From Falciphora oryzae (lineage: Eukaryota > Ascomycota > Sordariomycetes > Magnaporthales > Magnaporthaceae), in NCBI GenBank assembly GCA_000733355.1, contig JNVV01000001.1, positions 1,882,423 through 1,946,422 of the forward strand: DNA of 64,000 nt, read 5' to 3'. The position numbers were made by a program, and so were the translations under genes. The notes under the pieces are model-generated. The model worked only from the letters and a program-made list of their open reading frames with translations. It had not been told where the DNA came from and did not search any database. Positions within the stretch are counted from its first letter, which is position 1, and each line of letters starts with the position of its first letter. This document shows, piece by piece, positions 46,211 to 57,889 of this stretch.

Positions 46211-47197
46211 GTCATATTAGCTGCCAGGTGAGCTCGGTTGGTCGTGCCGGCTCCCAGGGGCAGGGGGCAAGGGGCGCGAGCGGTGGCCGTTGCAGTTGCA
46301 GGTTTTTCGTTCTTGGCTGCTGGCAGTCGAAGCTGGTCGGAATGGAGTCGCTAAGGGCCGTCGCTCGTCGAAACAAAACTCGATCAGTTTCCCGCCCGAT
46401 GTCTCACGTCAAAATATCCACGACGCGGGAATGGCTTGCAGGTGGCGATGCCTAATTAGCAACAAATGTTTGAAAGCCCAGCCGACGCCCTACCTCTTTT
46501 GAGCTCGCCAGTCCAGACCAAAACACAAACATCCAAGGTCGAGACCGAAATCAAACAACAGGCGGCAGGCAGACCAGGTCTAACTTGGGCTTGCTAGGAA
46601 ACACCGTGCAGACCAGGATCGACTTCTGGAAGCACTCTGGAGCCGGCTGACAGCGCGTCGGCAGTGGCACCTGGAGTGGGGGTGACAGGGGGCGGGCACC
46701 TCGCTGGGCCGCTGTAAACAAGGGCCTGTCCCCTGTCCGACACGGCGGGGAAACTGAGCCGCGCGCGTCTGCCATCTTTGCCATCCATTCGTATCATCAT
46801 TGCGTGCGATTTTGAGACGTCAAGATGCTCCTGTTTTGTTTTGTTGTACTTCAACCAGGATTCCACTTTGCCGTAGCCACTCCAATTCTAGGCGCTACGA
46901 GCCGTTGCTTCTTGTCTAAATTCGTTCGACCAAGAGCACGACCAGAACGCGTCCAAGAAGCCAAAGAAAAAGCTCAACCAAACCCACCGGCCACCCTGCG
47001 CCGCACGTCCTTAAGCCACAGACGCGACCCATATCAATCCCAAGGCACCTCTAGGGACGGGCCGATTTCGTCTGGTCTGCACAGCTGCCAGTCCTTTCAA
47101 ATGCACAGGCCGTCCGTGAACACGAGGGTTTGATTGCATCTTGCACCTAAAAGCACACCCCGAGGCTTATTCATACACCCAAGTGCCACATGACCCT
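46211..47197. other. Intergenic region
   Basis: Promoter side of the disordered-protein gene and 3' flank of the alcohol dehydrogenase gene. No gene supported. Confidence 0.5.
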
Positions 47198-48545
47198 TCA
47201 CTTCCCTCGTCCATCATGCTCCTCCACAGGCCACCAGCCAGCGGCTTGACGGCTGCCAAAAGCTTTGTCAAAGTTCACCAGTGTGAACCGATACCGGACG
47301 TCATTGCTCTTGACTCTCTCGACCGCCTCCCTGCAGCCCTCCTCAGAGATGTCGATGGTCTGCACCCACGGCCTGAGCTTCTTCTCCGCCGCGAGCTTCA
47401 GCATGTCGTCCATCTCCCGGTGATTCCCCAGATGGCTCCCTGTCAGCTTGGCCGCGTTGGGCGTAAAGGCGAAGGCCGTCAGCTCCGGCAGGGGCTTGTC
47501 CGAAATCCCAACAGTGTGGAATTGGCCGCCCACCCGCAGCGTCCCGAGGTACTGCGACAGGTCGAACTGGTCCAGGGCATCGGCCGTGTTGAGGATGAAG
47601 TCGAAGGCGAAGGCCCACTTCTTGTGCCAGCCCTCCTCGCCGCCCACGATGACCCCCTTGGCCCCGAGCGTCTTTGCGTCCTCGGACTTGCCGGGCGAGT
47701 GCGTGATGACGTAGGCCTCGGCGCCCAGGGCCACGGCGAACTGCAGGCCCAGGTGCCCGAGACCGCCGAGGCCGACGACGGCCACCTTTTTACCCGGCCC
47801 GACCCCGGCGCGGAAAAGCGGCGAATACGTCGTGATGCCGGCGCATAGCAGCGGCGCCGCCGCCTCGGACGGCAGGGCGTCGGGGATCTTGAAGGTGAAG
47901 TACTCGTGGGCGCGAATGTGGCTGGCGTACCCGCCGTGCGACGAGAAGCCGTCCGGATACTGCGCGTTGTAGGTGTCAACCTGGTGCGGGCAGTAGTTCT
48001 CGTTCCGCTCCAGGCACTGCTGGCACTTGAGGCAGGCCCAGACTTGGGCGCCCACTCCGACCCTATCGCCTTCCCGGATGGCCTTGACCTTCTTTCCGAC
48101 TTTGACAGCGCGGCTTTGCAAACGTGCATTGTTGGTCAGCTAGAGTTGCAAATGTCGATAATGCTCTGGTCGGGTAGAGAAAATACTCACCCAACCACTT
48201 CATGACCGACGCACAGGGGCTATTATCGGTGTGTCAGCCTCATTATCAGATCATGTCCACCCAGGATCTGGCGATAAAAGGCTGCGCTCACACCCTCGAA
48301 GTCACCCCAACCACCGGTGATAGCCGCGCGCGAGAGTTTTGTTAGCAGGTGTGTTGAGATCAGGGGTACCCCTCAACAGGTTTAAACTCACTATGAACAT
48401 CAGATCCGCAGACTCCGCATGCCTCGATCTTGACATCAATGTCGTTCTCCTCGAAAGACTTGGGCTTCAACTCATGCTTGGAGAACTTGTTCCACGTCTT
48501 GGGTGAATCGACGCAGAAGCCCTCGAAAGTGTCCGGATACCCCAT
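47198..48545 (-). CDS. NADP-type zinc alcohol dehydrogenase (cinnamyl-ADH/ADH6-like), splice acceptor anomaly
   Basis: Four exons are implied: 48545-48392, 48323-48292, 48219-48191 and 48113-47198, together 376 residues. Catalytic-zinc region: CGVCGSDVH (43-51), then GHEVVG. Structural-zinc loop with four Cys: ACLKCQQCLERNENYC. Rossmann motif: GLGGLGHLGLQFA. The order and length fit the ADH6/cinnamyl alcohol dehydrogenase group of medium-chain reductases, which reduce aldehydes with NADPH in the cytosol. Frame continuity requires exon 2 to start at 48323 (giving ITGGWGDFEG, expected in the family), but the two bases before it read GG, not AG. The donor GTGAGT and a CTAAC branch site 26 bases upstream are intact. 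Either the acceptor is mutated, non-canonical or mis-sequenced. Divergent from the GNAT gene. Confidence 0.88.
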
Positions 48546-49348
48546 GTTGAGTCTTGTTGGTTGATTTCGTTTTTCGTTCGCTTGCGAAAAAGAAAAGCAG
48601 CATACCGATTGACAGTTGGTAAATACTCTCGAATATGGCTGCAACAACTGGGCTTCTTTTTCTTATTTAAATGGCCGTCTGTCCTTCCACGATACCGATT
48701 TTGAGGCGACATCATGGTGGCGTAATCTGAGCGTCTGACAATCCAATCGATACCAGCAGACATTCGTGACGTCTTTGAGACCATAGCCGACGCGAGGGCC
48801 CGGAAATAACATAGGGTCTTCAGAGCAAGAAAAAGAGCTGCCCTCCGTATGTAAATTATGACGATTTGATTATTAATCGCCATACTTCCACGCATCCGAC
48901 ATCTCAACAACGGCAATGACCCGAGGCCTTGGGCAGATGCCCGGCGGTCCGTCGCCTGTGGCGGATCAGGTAAGATGTGGGCCAGCTATACGGGTGCAGG
49001 CCGACACGTCCCCGGGGCCTGGCACGGCGCCATGGCTAGATGGTGGCCTGCCCCGAAATTCCGTATCCCGGGAGGAGAGTTGCCATGGAGCCGGTCGACA
49101 CCGGAACAAAGATTAGTCTAGTCTCGGGATGGGTTCGAGCTACCAACCCGAGGCGCCGGGCACGGAATATGTAGAATGATATTAGTCGTCACTCAAAGGA
49201 GTCACATGATGCCTTGAGTCGATTGGATGTCCCAGACCGTGGGCCGTGAGGTGGGCCCAGAAACACCGACAGTCACCCTGTTGGCGGCCCACCGGCTTGT
49301 CAAGGGGCGAGATAGCACGCCAGTACGGCACGAGTGACGGTCGTGAAT
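48546..49348. promoter_or_regulatory. Divergent intergenic region (ADH / GNAT promoters)
   Basis: An 803-base interval between opposite-strand start codons, presumed to hold both promoters. No frame or specific regulatory motif is supported. Confidence 0.5.
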
Positions 49349-50335
49349 ATGGAGCTCGAGCTGTCCGTGCCCACGGCCGACGACTGCGGCCGCATGGCCG
49401 AGATCCACGTGCGGGCGATGGACGCAAACCCTCTTCTGCACGCGCAATTTCCCACCGGCGACAGCATTCGCCGCCTCGAGGGCTTCTTGGCAGAGCACTA
49501 TGCGTCCATCATAACGCCTCGGAGCCCAGCACGGTCTCGTGTGCTGGTCGCCCGGCACTTGCCCTCGCGCCAGATCACCAGCTTCGCTGCCTGGGACGTG
49601 CCGGCCGAGGAGGTGGTCGAGGAGGAGAAACTCGAGGGCGGCGACATCACAAACTTGGAGGGCTGCCAGAAGCAGTACCTAGAGAACTACGCGGCGCTCT
49701 CGGTCGGCGCCGCGATGGAGGTGCTCAAGGGCGAAAAATGTTACCGTGAGTTGAAAGCGGTGAAGACATGTTCGGCCCTTTTTCTTCTCCCCTTGGCTTG
49801 TTCCCGTTGTGTCCCATTTGCTCCGGGCTCCTCATCCCTGCTTGCCTGGCATATGCTCGACTCAGGTGTCGTCTGGCTGCTGCAGACCATCTCCGCGGGG
49901 TATCCCCTCATCCCCAGTCCCCGGTTTCCATCCATGCCCAATCCTCAGTCGAGTCCCCATACCGATCCGAGGCGACGTCAAGAAGATAAGAAAGGGACAG
50001 AAAATCAACAGATTGACTAATCTGCGAATGATGGCCGACCCGGTCGCGCCGAAGCCCACGAAAGAACAGACCTGAATTTCGTCTGTACCGACCCCCAGTT
50101 CCAGCGCATGGGCGCCGGGGAGGCGCTCACGCGAGCCGTGATGGCTGCGGCGCAGGCAGACGGCATGCTTCCGGTTTACCTTGAGAGCACCGCGGTGGCG
50201 GTAGCGCTGTACAAGCGGCTTGGGTTCGTGACCTTGGGCGACTTTGGCATGAAGATCCCGAAGAGAGGCTCGACGGAGCCGACCGAGGACTACCGCGAGA
50301 TCTGCATGGTGTGGCGGCCAACCAAGACGGAGTGA
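49349..50335 (+). CDS. GNAT-family N-acetyltransferase
   Basis: Exons 49349-49745 and 50070-50335 give 220 residues. The N-terminal half has the GNAT pattern (DCGRMAEIHVRAMDANPLL, then a substrate-side helix and strand SRQITSFAAWDVP). The second exon carries LNFVCTDPQFQRMGAG with the acetyl-CoA pyrophosphate-binding Q/RxxGxG/A motif (residues 144-149). It ends with the typical VYLESTAVAVALYKRLGF and a C-terminal strand (REICMVWRP). Fungal relatives are small-molecule or aminoglycoside-like acetyltransferases of unknown substrate. The intron is 324 bases (GTGAGT ... ACAG), long for this window; the join gives a His codon and restores the motif order. An ATG five codons after a GTG in the same frame is used as start. 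Confidence 0.85.
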
Positions 50336-53300
50336 GCAGGTCAGCCGGCGGCGCGGCTCGCGCCGGTTCAAGCAAGGAGTCGAGCCGAGCGACAGACCAG
50401 ACGGCTTCTATGAGAATGAAATAGGGTGTCCTTGCGGTGTGTGGGTGCACGTGGGGTGCTCAGGTCCCCGACATCAATTTGACCCCTTTCGGCCGGCGAT
50501 AGAGATGATGTGTGTGGCACTGTGGCCCTTGCAGTGAGGGGCTCAATCCGAGGTGGTGGTGGCTGGCGGCTGGCATTGACACCCGCGCTTGACACCTCGC
50601 CCTCACCTCGCATTTACCTCTATTTCGAAATGACGACATGGCTCTGTGTATCTTATTTACCCGGCGACCGAACAGGCCCCTAATTTGGGGCCATCATCAC
50701 GTGGGCGCCTCCAGTCGTCCGCCCATCTTGGTCCATCGTGGATGCCCCTCATCCCACCCACCCTCACATGCGAGAGCAATGTGGGGGTCCATGCAGGCAA
50801 CACGCATTCGGAACGGATTACGGCCAGCGATTGTGCGACGCCCAATTGGCTCGATACTTCCCAGCGGCCTGACTGGCTCCAGCTAGCCCTGGCAAGCCCG
50901 GTCGGATGCATGCCCTGACCCTTCACCAGCACAGTGTTATCGGCGGGTTTTTCCTGGCGCGACGCCTTGCCCGCATATGCGTGCTGATCTGCGTGGAGGG
51001 GAGGGCCATCAGCCAGCCCGCCGGACGACGGGACTCGCTTCGGTTGCTTCCCCAGGCTCGGGTGATCTCGCTCTCGTCACCGTCAGGGCTGGCGGGCGTT
51101 GTCGTGTGACCCCACCGGGGAATTACTACCTGGGTGGAAATGTACTCGCAGGTACTTGCAAGTTGAGAGTCTGTCTGAGACGTCGGGTCTTTGCCGGGCG
51201 GCCGCTCTCGCACCCGACAATCTCTGAATGGAGCCCCGCGCTAGGGAGAGACAGCGAGGCAGAGCTCCCACGGTCGGCTCGGGCTTCGGGCGCGCGCCAT
51301 TACGTTAAAGGTATTGCCTGGAGGCGGGAAGCCGACTAGGGGTCCTTTTCTATTTGGTAATGGCTCTCCATTCGGGGCAGCCGTTCGGACATGGACCGGC
51401 TTACCTGCGCGCTGCTTGTGTGCCCGGAGCCGCTGCCCCACGGCTCCAGCCAGGAATTTCGACTGTCTCCACAGTGCCTGATCTTTGGTGCGTGCCCCGT
51501 CCAAGTAAATCGAGCAAAAATCTGGCGAATCTCAACCCTCTGGTGGCAGTGGCTCGCTCGAGTGGCTCCGTCCTGCGTGCGACGGTACCCAACCTCTAGC
51601 CCGCAGCACAGCGTGCAGAGAAGCCGATGACGGATTACCACATGCATTCCCTGCCCACCCAATCCCCGACCGCTTTGTGTGTTCCCTTTTTTATTTTTGT
51701 TCTTACGGCACCACAACAGCATCCCAGCCCAGGTAGCACGCATCGGGCGTGCCCAAAGCGGCGCCATGGAGCATGGGCTGTTTTCCCATTATGTATTTCT
51801 GTTGTTCAATGCACATGCAAATCTGCTGATAAGAAGGCCCCCAGCCGCCCCAGCCCAAGCCGCCTTATCATCGTCCAGTTGCAGTCGCGTGCGATGCGCC
51901 TCTCCCTCCCCAGGCCTGCGGTTCGCCGCGCCCAGGGTCTGGCCGGCCTTGCCTGGCCTGTTTTTGCCCTTGACTTTAGCAAAGAAAGGCTCCATCCGCC
52001 AGCCAAAGCCTCCTTGGTCCATGGCTTTAACCGCATCTCGGTGGCCATGCTTTCTTGCAGAACACCCGAGCAATTACCTAGGCAGGTTGGCCGAGACGGG
52101 CGGGCAGGTAGGTACCTCGAGGTACTGTGTAGGGATACCGATGTTCTCCTTGCTGGCATTTTGCTCTCCCATCCTCATCTTTTCCCCTGTCCGTTCTCGT
52201 CTTGGCTCCCCGGACTTCAAATCTGACGTCCCTGTTTCCTCGCCTCTTTTTACCTTTCTCCCTCGGACGAGCCTTTTCCCCTCCGGGCGGCTTCCTCACC
52301 CTCTTCTCCCTAGAGGTGCATAGCAGAGATACCAGGCACTTCCCTACCGCAAGGTTCTCGAGGTCGGTACTTCGCTACGTCAGGTACCAACCACGCGGCA
52401 TTGGAGCTAGGTACCAAGGTGTGCTGGCTGGTGACTCTCATCACACTTGACCCCAGGCTGTCCTTATCTCTCTCCGCCTCCACCCAAACCTCCAACACAC
52501 CTCAACCAACCCCAAACCAACCCAGCCCAAAAAAGAAACGCAGAAAAAGGGGAGACGGGAAAAAAAAAACACGGACAACGAAGCAGCATCAGACGCCCCG
52601 TCCCAACTCTGGCGGGCCTGCTCCCTCGCACAAACCCCACACACAGCCTACGTAACCGTACGCCGTTTCCCTCCACATGCTAGATGGCGGTCGAGGCATA
52701 AGCCTCGCGGTCTGCTGCTCGACACCGGTTCCCTGCCTCTGTACAGCACTTTCTTCGCTTTTCAATAGAGACCTTCGCACCTCAGCCGCTGCACGAGTGC
52801 ACCGGACGGGGAGAGCGAGCACCGTCGGGGGCAGCAGAACGAGACCGGAACTGAGACCCTCGCAACAACTGGTGGCCCTCAAATGACATTGACAAGTCAA
52901 GATTATCTCATCCTTGTCTCCATCATCACATAGATAAGGAATCTCCCGACCGGAGAGGCTAGCAGTCTGCTTTTCAGATAGCCTCTGGTCGCTTCAGGCT
53001 TTGAGTCCGCCACCACCGTCAGCATTGCTATCACTTCAGCCGTTCCAACTGGGTCTCAGCCTTCTGTGCCGCCAGTCGTCCTGCCCACACTTCCCAGGCA
53101 AGGTCGAAGCAGAGCCGGCCAGCCGCCACGGGTCAAGATAAACAACGGGGCGCGCCGTCGAGGCTCGACCAACACTGGGGAGTGCATCGGAAATACCAAG
53201 CTCACTGCTATCTGCGTTGCCCGTTTTACTACGTAGGTTTGCCCTAGGAATGATAACGTCGTACGAACACCCCCCGCGGCTGTCGTCCACACGCCCCTTC

Positions 53301-53945
53301 CTCTGGGACCGGTCCGCCGCCTGCCCTTGTCTGACCTTATCTCGACGCAGGGCTTATCATCTGGGGTCGAACTCGACCATTTGACATCGAAATACATACG
53401 AAATACCTTCTCCGGCCACAAAACCTGGCCCTGCACCAAGCGCCGAGGACGTACTCGGTTGTCAATCTTCCGTGAACTCTGCTCCCGCCAAATCCGTGGA
53501 GCGCCCCTATCGGTCAACGATCTCCGCATCCATCTGCTCGGTTGGCACCCCCTCGGGCCTGCCTCAACCCGGCCTGTTCGCTGCCGCGGCGCGTGGGGCC
53601 CCTCAATATCGACAAACCTCTTGGGAGATTTCCTCCTGCCACTCCGGCTTTCTTTGACCTGTGCCTCGTCTGGGCTGACACCACCCAAACGTAACGGTTT
53701 TGCTGGTACTGTAACGGTCACGCGCCCACTTGTACCTCTGCCACCTACAGTCGGAGCAGGAGTACCTCCATACCCCTGTTTCGCCTTACGAATCTCTTGC
53801 TCTAGCCTCGGTGACCCCCATCCCACTTATCACTGGGACACCGTACATCCTCTACCTGCCTCAGCAGAGCCTACCACGCCCACCACGGGCGCCGGCGACG
53901 GCACTTGGCCACCCACCCTGCTGCGACGCACTTACTCACATCATC
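50336..53945. other. 3.6 kb intergenic region and long leader of the Zn2Cys6 gene
   Basis: No convincing gene. C/T-rich stretches (~52150-52330 and 53560-53940) fit a long leader for the regulator starting at 53946. Frames over 200 codons on both strands lack ATG starts or protein-like composition. Confidence 0.5.
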
Positions 53946-56926
53946 ATGTCCACGCCTATCGCCGTCGCGAGGACGGCTCCCATCCCCATCGCCCCCAAGC
54001 CCTCACGACAGCCCCCCAGCCGCCAAGGAAGCACCATCCTCGACGCCTACCCGCACAGCATGAGCGGCCTGACATCCCCCGGCTCCGACTCACCGCTCGG
54101 CGGGCAGCCGGCTATGCCCTGTGACGCATGCTTGCGCCGCCGCATCAAGTGCATCATGAGCGAAGACGACGACGACAGCAGCTGCATATCATGTCAGGCC
54201 AACCGCGTTGACTGCTCGCTCGCCGAAAGCCCGCAGCCGCGCAAGCGCAAGCTAAACGGCGACCTCGAAGTCAGCCACAGTAAAAGAAGGTGAGAGCAAA
54301 GACCCGGACCTGCCGGCCCCTATCATTCTCCCCGTCTAGTAGCCCATTGCGTGACCGTGCCTGTCGTCTCGGTAGTGGAAGCCATCCTGGTCCTCCAATC
54401 CTTACACTTAGGCCGGCCTAGTGCATATTTAGTCTCTTTTATGCCTAGCCTTTCTGCCGCCGGCGGCTTGTGTGCAGATCCTGGACCCTGTGTGCTGGCC
54501 GGCATGCCATCTTCGTTTTGTCTGTGGGTGCAGGTGTGGTGCTTCTGCGTCTGTGGCGTCGGTTGTTCCAGTGTTCCACCGCACAGTCTGACCCCCGAGA
54601 AGCCATTCATCGCTTGACACCTTGCTTTTTTTTGGCCTGGACTTTTGCCCCTCCACCCTCTTCTCTCTTTCCCAGTCCCTTTACTCGGTACACCCGACAC
54701 TCAGCTGCCGGGGCCGCAGCAGGCGAGAAGAGGAGGTTGGGGGGATAAGAACGTCTTCTGTCGGGGCTTTATCACGAGCTCTGCGCTCTACTTGATGTCC
54801 TTGTGGAGTGTTCTGGAAGCTGATTGGCCACCCCCACACGCAGTTCGCCAGGACGGTCTGATAACCGGAGACGACGACAACATCAGGCCAGCCTCTCCAG
54901 CACCGCTGCCAGCAGCTCACTGATAGAGGAGATGGCCAACTTTGGCGGCCCGACCTTGCTGAAGCGGAGCCTAGGCCTCCAGAAGGATCGCTACAGCCAG
55001 TACATTGGGCCGACGACCGACTTCGAACCGTCGCTCATCAACCTCTCCCCCTTCGACCCGCACGACGAGAGCCTGCTGGCCAGGGGTACGCTGCGCAAAG
55101 TCAGCGAGCACGACACCTTCCTGCTACTTCCCGACTGCAACACGCCCGGCCACGAACACCAGATCGAGGATGTCGACGAGATCGAGAGGCTCGTGGCGCC
55201 GCACGGCCGGCGTCTGGTCGACCTGTACTTCCGTGTTGTACACCCGGGCTTCCCCATCATTCAGAAGACGGTCTTTTATGAGAAGTATGAGCGAGATCGC
55301 CACGAATTTTCGCCGCCTTTGCTAGCCGCCATGTACATCCTGGCTATTAACTGGTGGGATCACGACGAGGAGCTGGCGTCACTGCCTCGGCCAAACGTGC
55401 GCGAACTGGAGCGGCTGGTGCGTGTGACGCTCGCCGACGCCATGTACAGGCCCAAGCTATCGACGGTGCAGGCTGGGCTGCTTCTGTCACAACGGCCCGA
55501 GGGCGACCAGTGGGCGCCGACGGCCCAGCTCGTGGCCATCGCACAAGAGCTCGGCCTGCATTTAGACGCGTCAAGTTGGAAGATACCTGTGTGGGAGAAG
55601 GGTCTGCGCAAGAGGCTCGCCTGGGCCTTGTACATGCAAGACAAGTGGGGCGCCCTGGTCCACGGCCGGCCGTCGCACATCTTCGCGTCCAACTGGGCCG
55701 TGCCGCAGCTGACACCCAATGACTTCCCCGAGGGCGAGTGGGACGACGATGACGACCCCGATGACCGGGCCGAGGTGGAGCGCGGCCGCGTCGTTTTCGC
55801 CCAGATGGTGCAGCTGTCGCAGATCCTGGCCGAGACGCTGGAGACCTTTTACACGCTTCAGGCGATGCAGAACGTGACCAACGCTGGCATGCAGGGCACA
55901 CACCTTGTGCTCTCGCTGGCCAAGCCCATCCAGATCAAGCTTAAGGAGTGGCACAGCTCGCTGCCGGCCGCGGTCCGTATGGACTCAAGTAGTAGTAGCG
56001 CCTCTTCAGCGTCGCTGACGTCCTTGTCCGCAGGGGTCGGCGGCGGCAGCGGAGGGCGGCTCACGAGCATCGGCTACCTGCATCTGGCCTATTTCGCGAC
56101 CGAGATAACGCTCCACCGGCGCATAATAAGATCGTTGGCAGCTACCGAAGAGATGGCGGCGCAGGCGGCGGGGGGAGGGGCCGGCGGCTCCGGGCCCGTG
56201 GCGGCGTCGCCGGGAGCCGGGGACCCGTACGTGCAGCACATCTGCCGCAACGCGGCCAAGGCGCGGCTCATCTCGGCCATGGACTTTGTCAACCGGCTGA
56301 CGCCAAGTCACCTGCGGGCGTTCTGGTACTTTGCGTCCAAGACCAACTTTGCCCTCATCGGCACGTTCGGGTCGCTCCTGTGGGCCACGTCTCCCGGGCG
56401 CGAGGAGGCGGACTGGTACAGGCGGCGGCTGGGCGAGTACCGCTGGACGCTGTCAGTAAGCTCCAAGCCCGGCGAGGGCAAAGGGCTGACCGAGTTTGCC
56501 ATGGGGATGCTGGACATCAGCACGGGCCTGCTTAAGAAGCTGCCCGAGAAGCCGTCTCTCAGCAGGAGCGCGTCGGTTGCTGACATTGACGGCGTCCGGC
56601 GCCAGAGCCTGCTGGCCCTAGGGACCGGTGTTAGCGGGAGGGGCCCGCCGGGAGGCGTCCCCGCTCCGAGCTCCTTGGTCGGGGGCTCGAGGATGATGAT
56701 GACCACTAGCATGGGGATGGGGATGGGCCTGGGCCTGGGCCTGGGGGGCTCGGCGTTCGGGGCCTTCACCGGGATGCAGAGCCCCGGCAGTCAGAGCGGA
56801 GACGCGGACGGGGACGCGGACGGGGACATGGATGCCGATGGCGACGGAGACGGCGACGAGAGTAGCGACGACGAGGGCATGTACGGCATGTTCCCAACCT
56901 CCGGAATGGCTCCGATGGCGAGCTGA
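53946..56926 (+). CDS. tamA: Zn2Cys6 transcription factor, Dal81/TamA-like
   Basis: Exons 53946-54289 and 54844-56926 give 808 residues. A Zn2Cys6 cluster spans residues 59-90 (CDACLRRRIKC at 59-69, then Cys80, 83 and 90), followed by a basic linker (PRKRKLN). Exon 2 opens with Ser/Arg-rich sequence, then GPTLLKRSLGLQKDRYSQYI and GPTTDFEPSLINL, typical of Dal81/TamA proteins. The fungal-specific transcription factor domain follows (YFRVVHPGFPIIQK, AAMYILAINWW, LGLHLDASSW, RKRLAWALYMQDKW, HGRPSHI). Dal81/UGA35 in yeast and TamA in Aspergillus are nuclear co-activators of nitrogen catabolism, acting with pathway-specific factors. The C-terminus is Met/Gly-rich, then an Asp-Gly repeat. The 554-base intron is long, but the join (split Ser codon) is in frame. 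Confidence 0.9.
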
Positions 56927-57889
56927 GGAGGGCTTAGCCCTGTAACTCGTCATTGACGTCTCGCTCGTCGTCATCGGTCGTCCGGTTCTGTCGCCATCCC
57001 GCACTCGAGTCCGTGGCAGGAGGCCATGGTCACCAATCTGCCGAGCCGTCTGCGAAAACAGCAGCAACAAAGAAAGGAAAGACTTGAAGAATCCGATTTG
57101 TCTGCGTTTCGACGAGTAGGCGTGCTGAGTTGAAGCATACCTACCTATCAAGCCCGCGATCTGGAGTGTGCCCGTCGGAGCTGGCTTGGGCGACAAGAAA
57201 TCGAGGAATGGGGTTTCTGCTCATGAAAAAGAGATGAGAATTATGAGAGAGAGGTTTTATTTCTTACACGAGGCGGAAGCTGGCACGCAATATCGATTGT
57301 GATGGATGGCGTTATATGATTACATGATTTGTTCATATGGTGTAAGTATTGGTTGATTTTGTTTTTCTGCTTAGCGCCCAGCCCGGAATCCTGTCCTACC
57401 CGAACCGCGTAAATCCCCCTCAACCCGCGCGCGGGGCGCAGCTTGGGACAGCACAGGAAATAATCCGCATCGTTGGCCATTTTGTTAGCCGGGTCCTATG
57501 TGTCTTTTCTTGTTTGGATATCTCTATCTTCTTTTTTTTTCTCTGGTGGCTGAGAAGGGTGATTGGATACCTACCTGTATCTGATTGGAAAACCTGCAAG
57601 GGCAGATAGAAGGGTGGGCGGGCAATTCTTTTATATCTTGTAGCTACGGCGGGGAAACATGCAAGTTGGGTCCGTCTTGATGGTGGGCGGTGGTATCGCT
57701 CAAAGCCATCATTCATGTGGACGGACCTTTTGGCCCGCGAGAGGTACCCTATTTACGCGGTCTGGCCCGCGTTCAATCGCTTCCCTGTGGCTGTCAAGAT
57801 TATGAAAGCTATCTGGGCTCCGAGGGGAAAATAATAATAGTACATAGTAGTAGTAATAGTTACATAGCCTGGTGCGATTACTCGCAGTC
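56927..57889. other. Intergenic region between convergent genes
   Basis: 3' flanks of the Dal81/TamA-like gene and the minus-strand membrane protein. AT-richer, T run near 57530. No gene supported. Confidence 0.5.

Noticed and set aside
53056..53826. Minus-strand frame of 256 codons upstream of the Dal81/TamA-like gene
   Set aside because: Begins with GTG, has no domain-like composition and lies in the leader region of the regulator.
53327..54124. + strand frame of 265 codons overlapping exon 1 of the regulator
   Set aside because: Out of frame with the Zn2Cys6 exon; Pro/His/Arg-rich composition expected from C-rich leader DNA.
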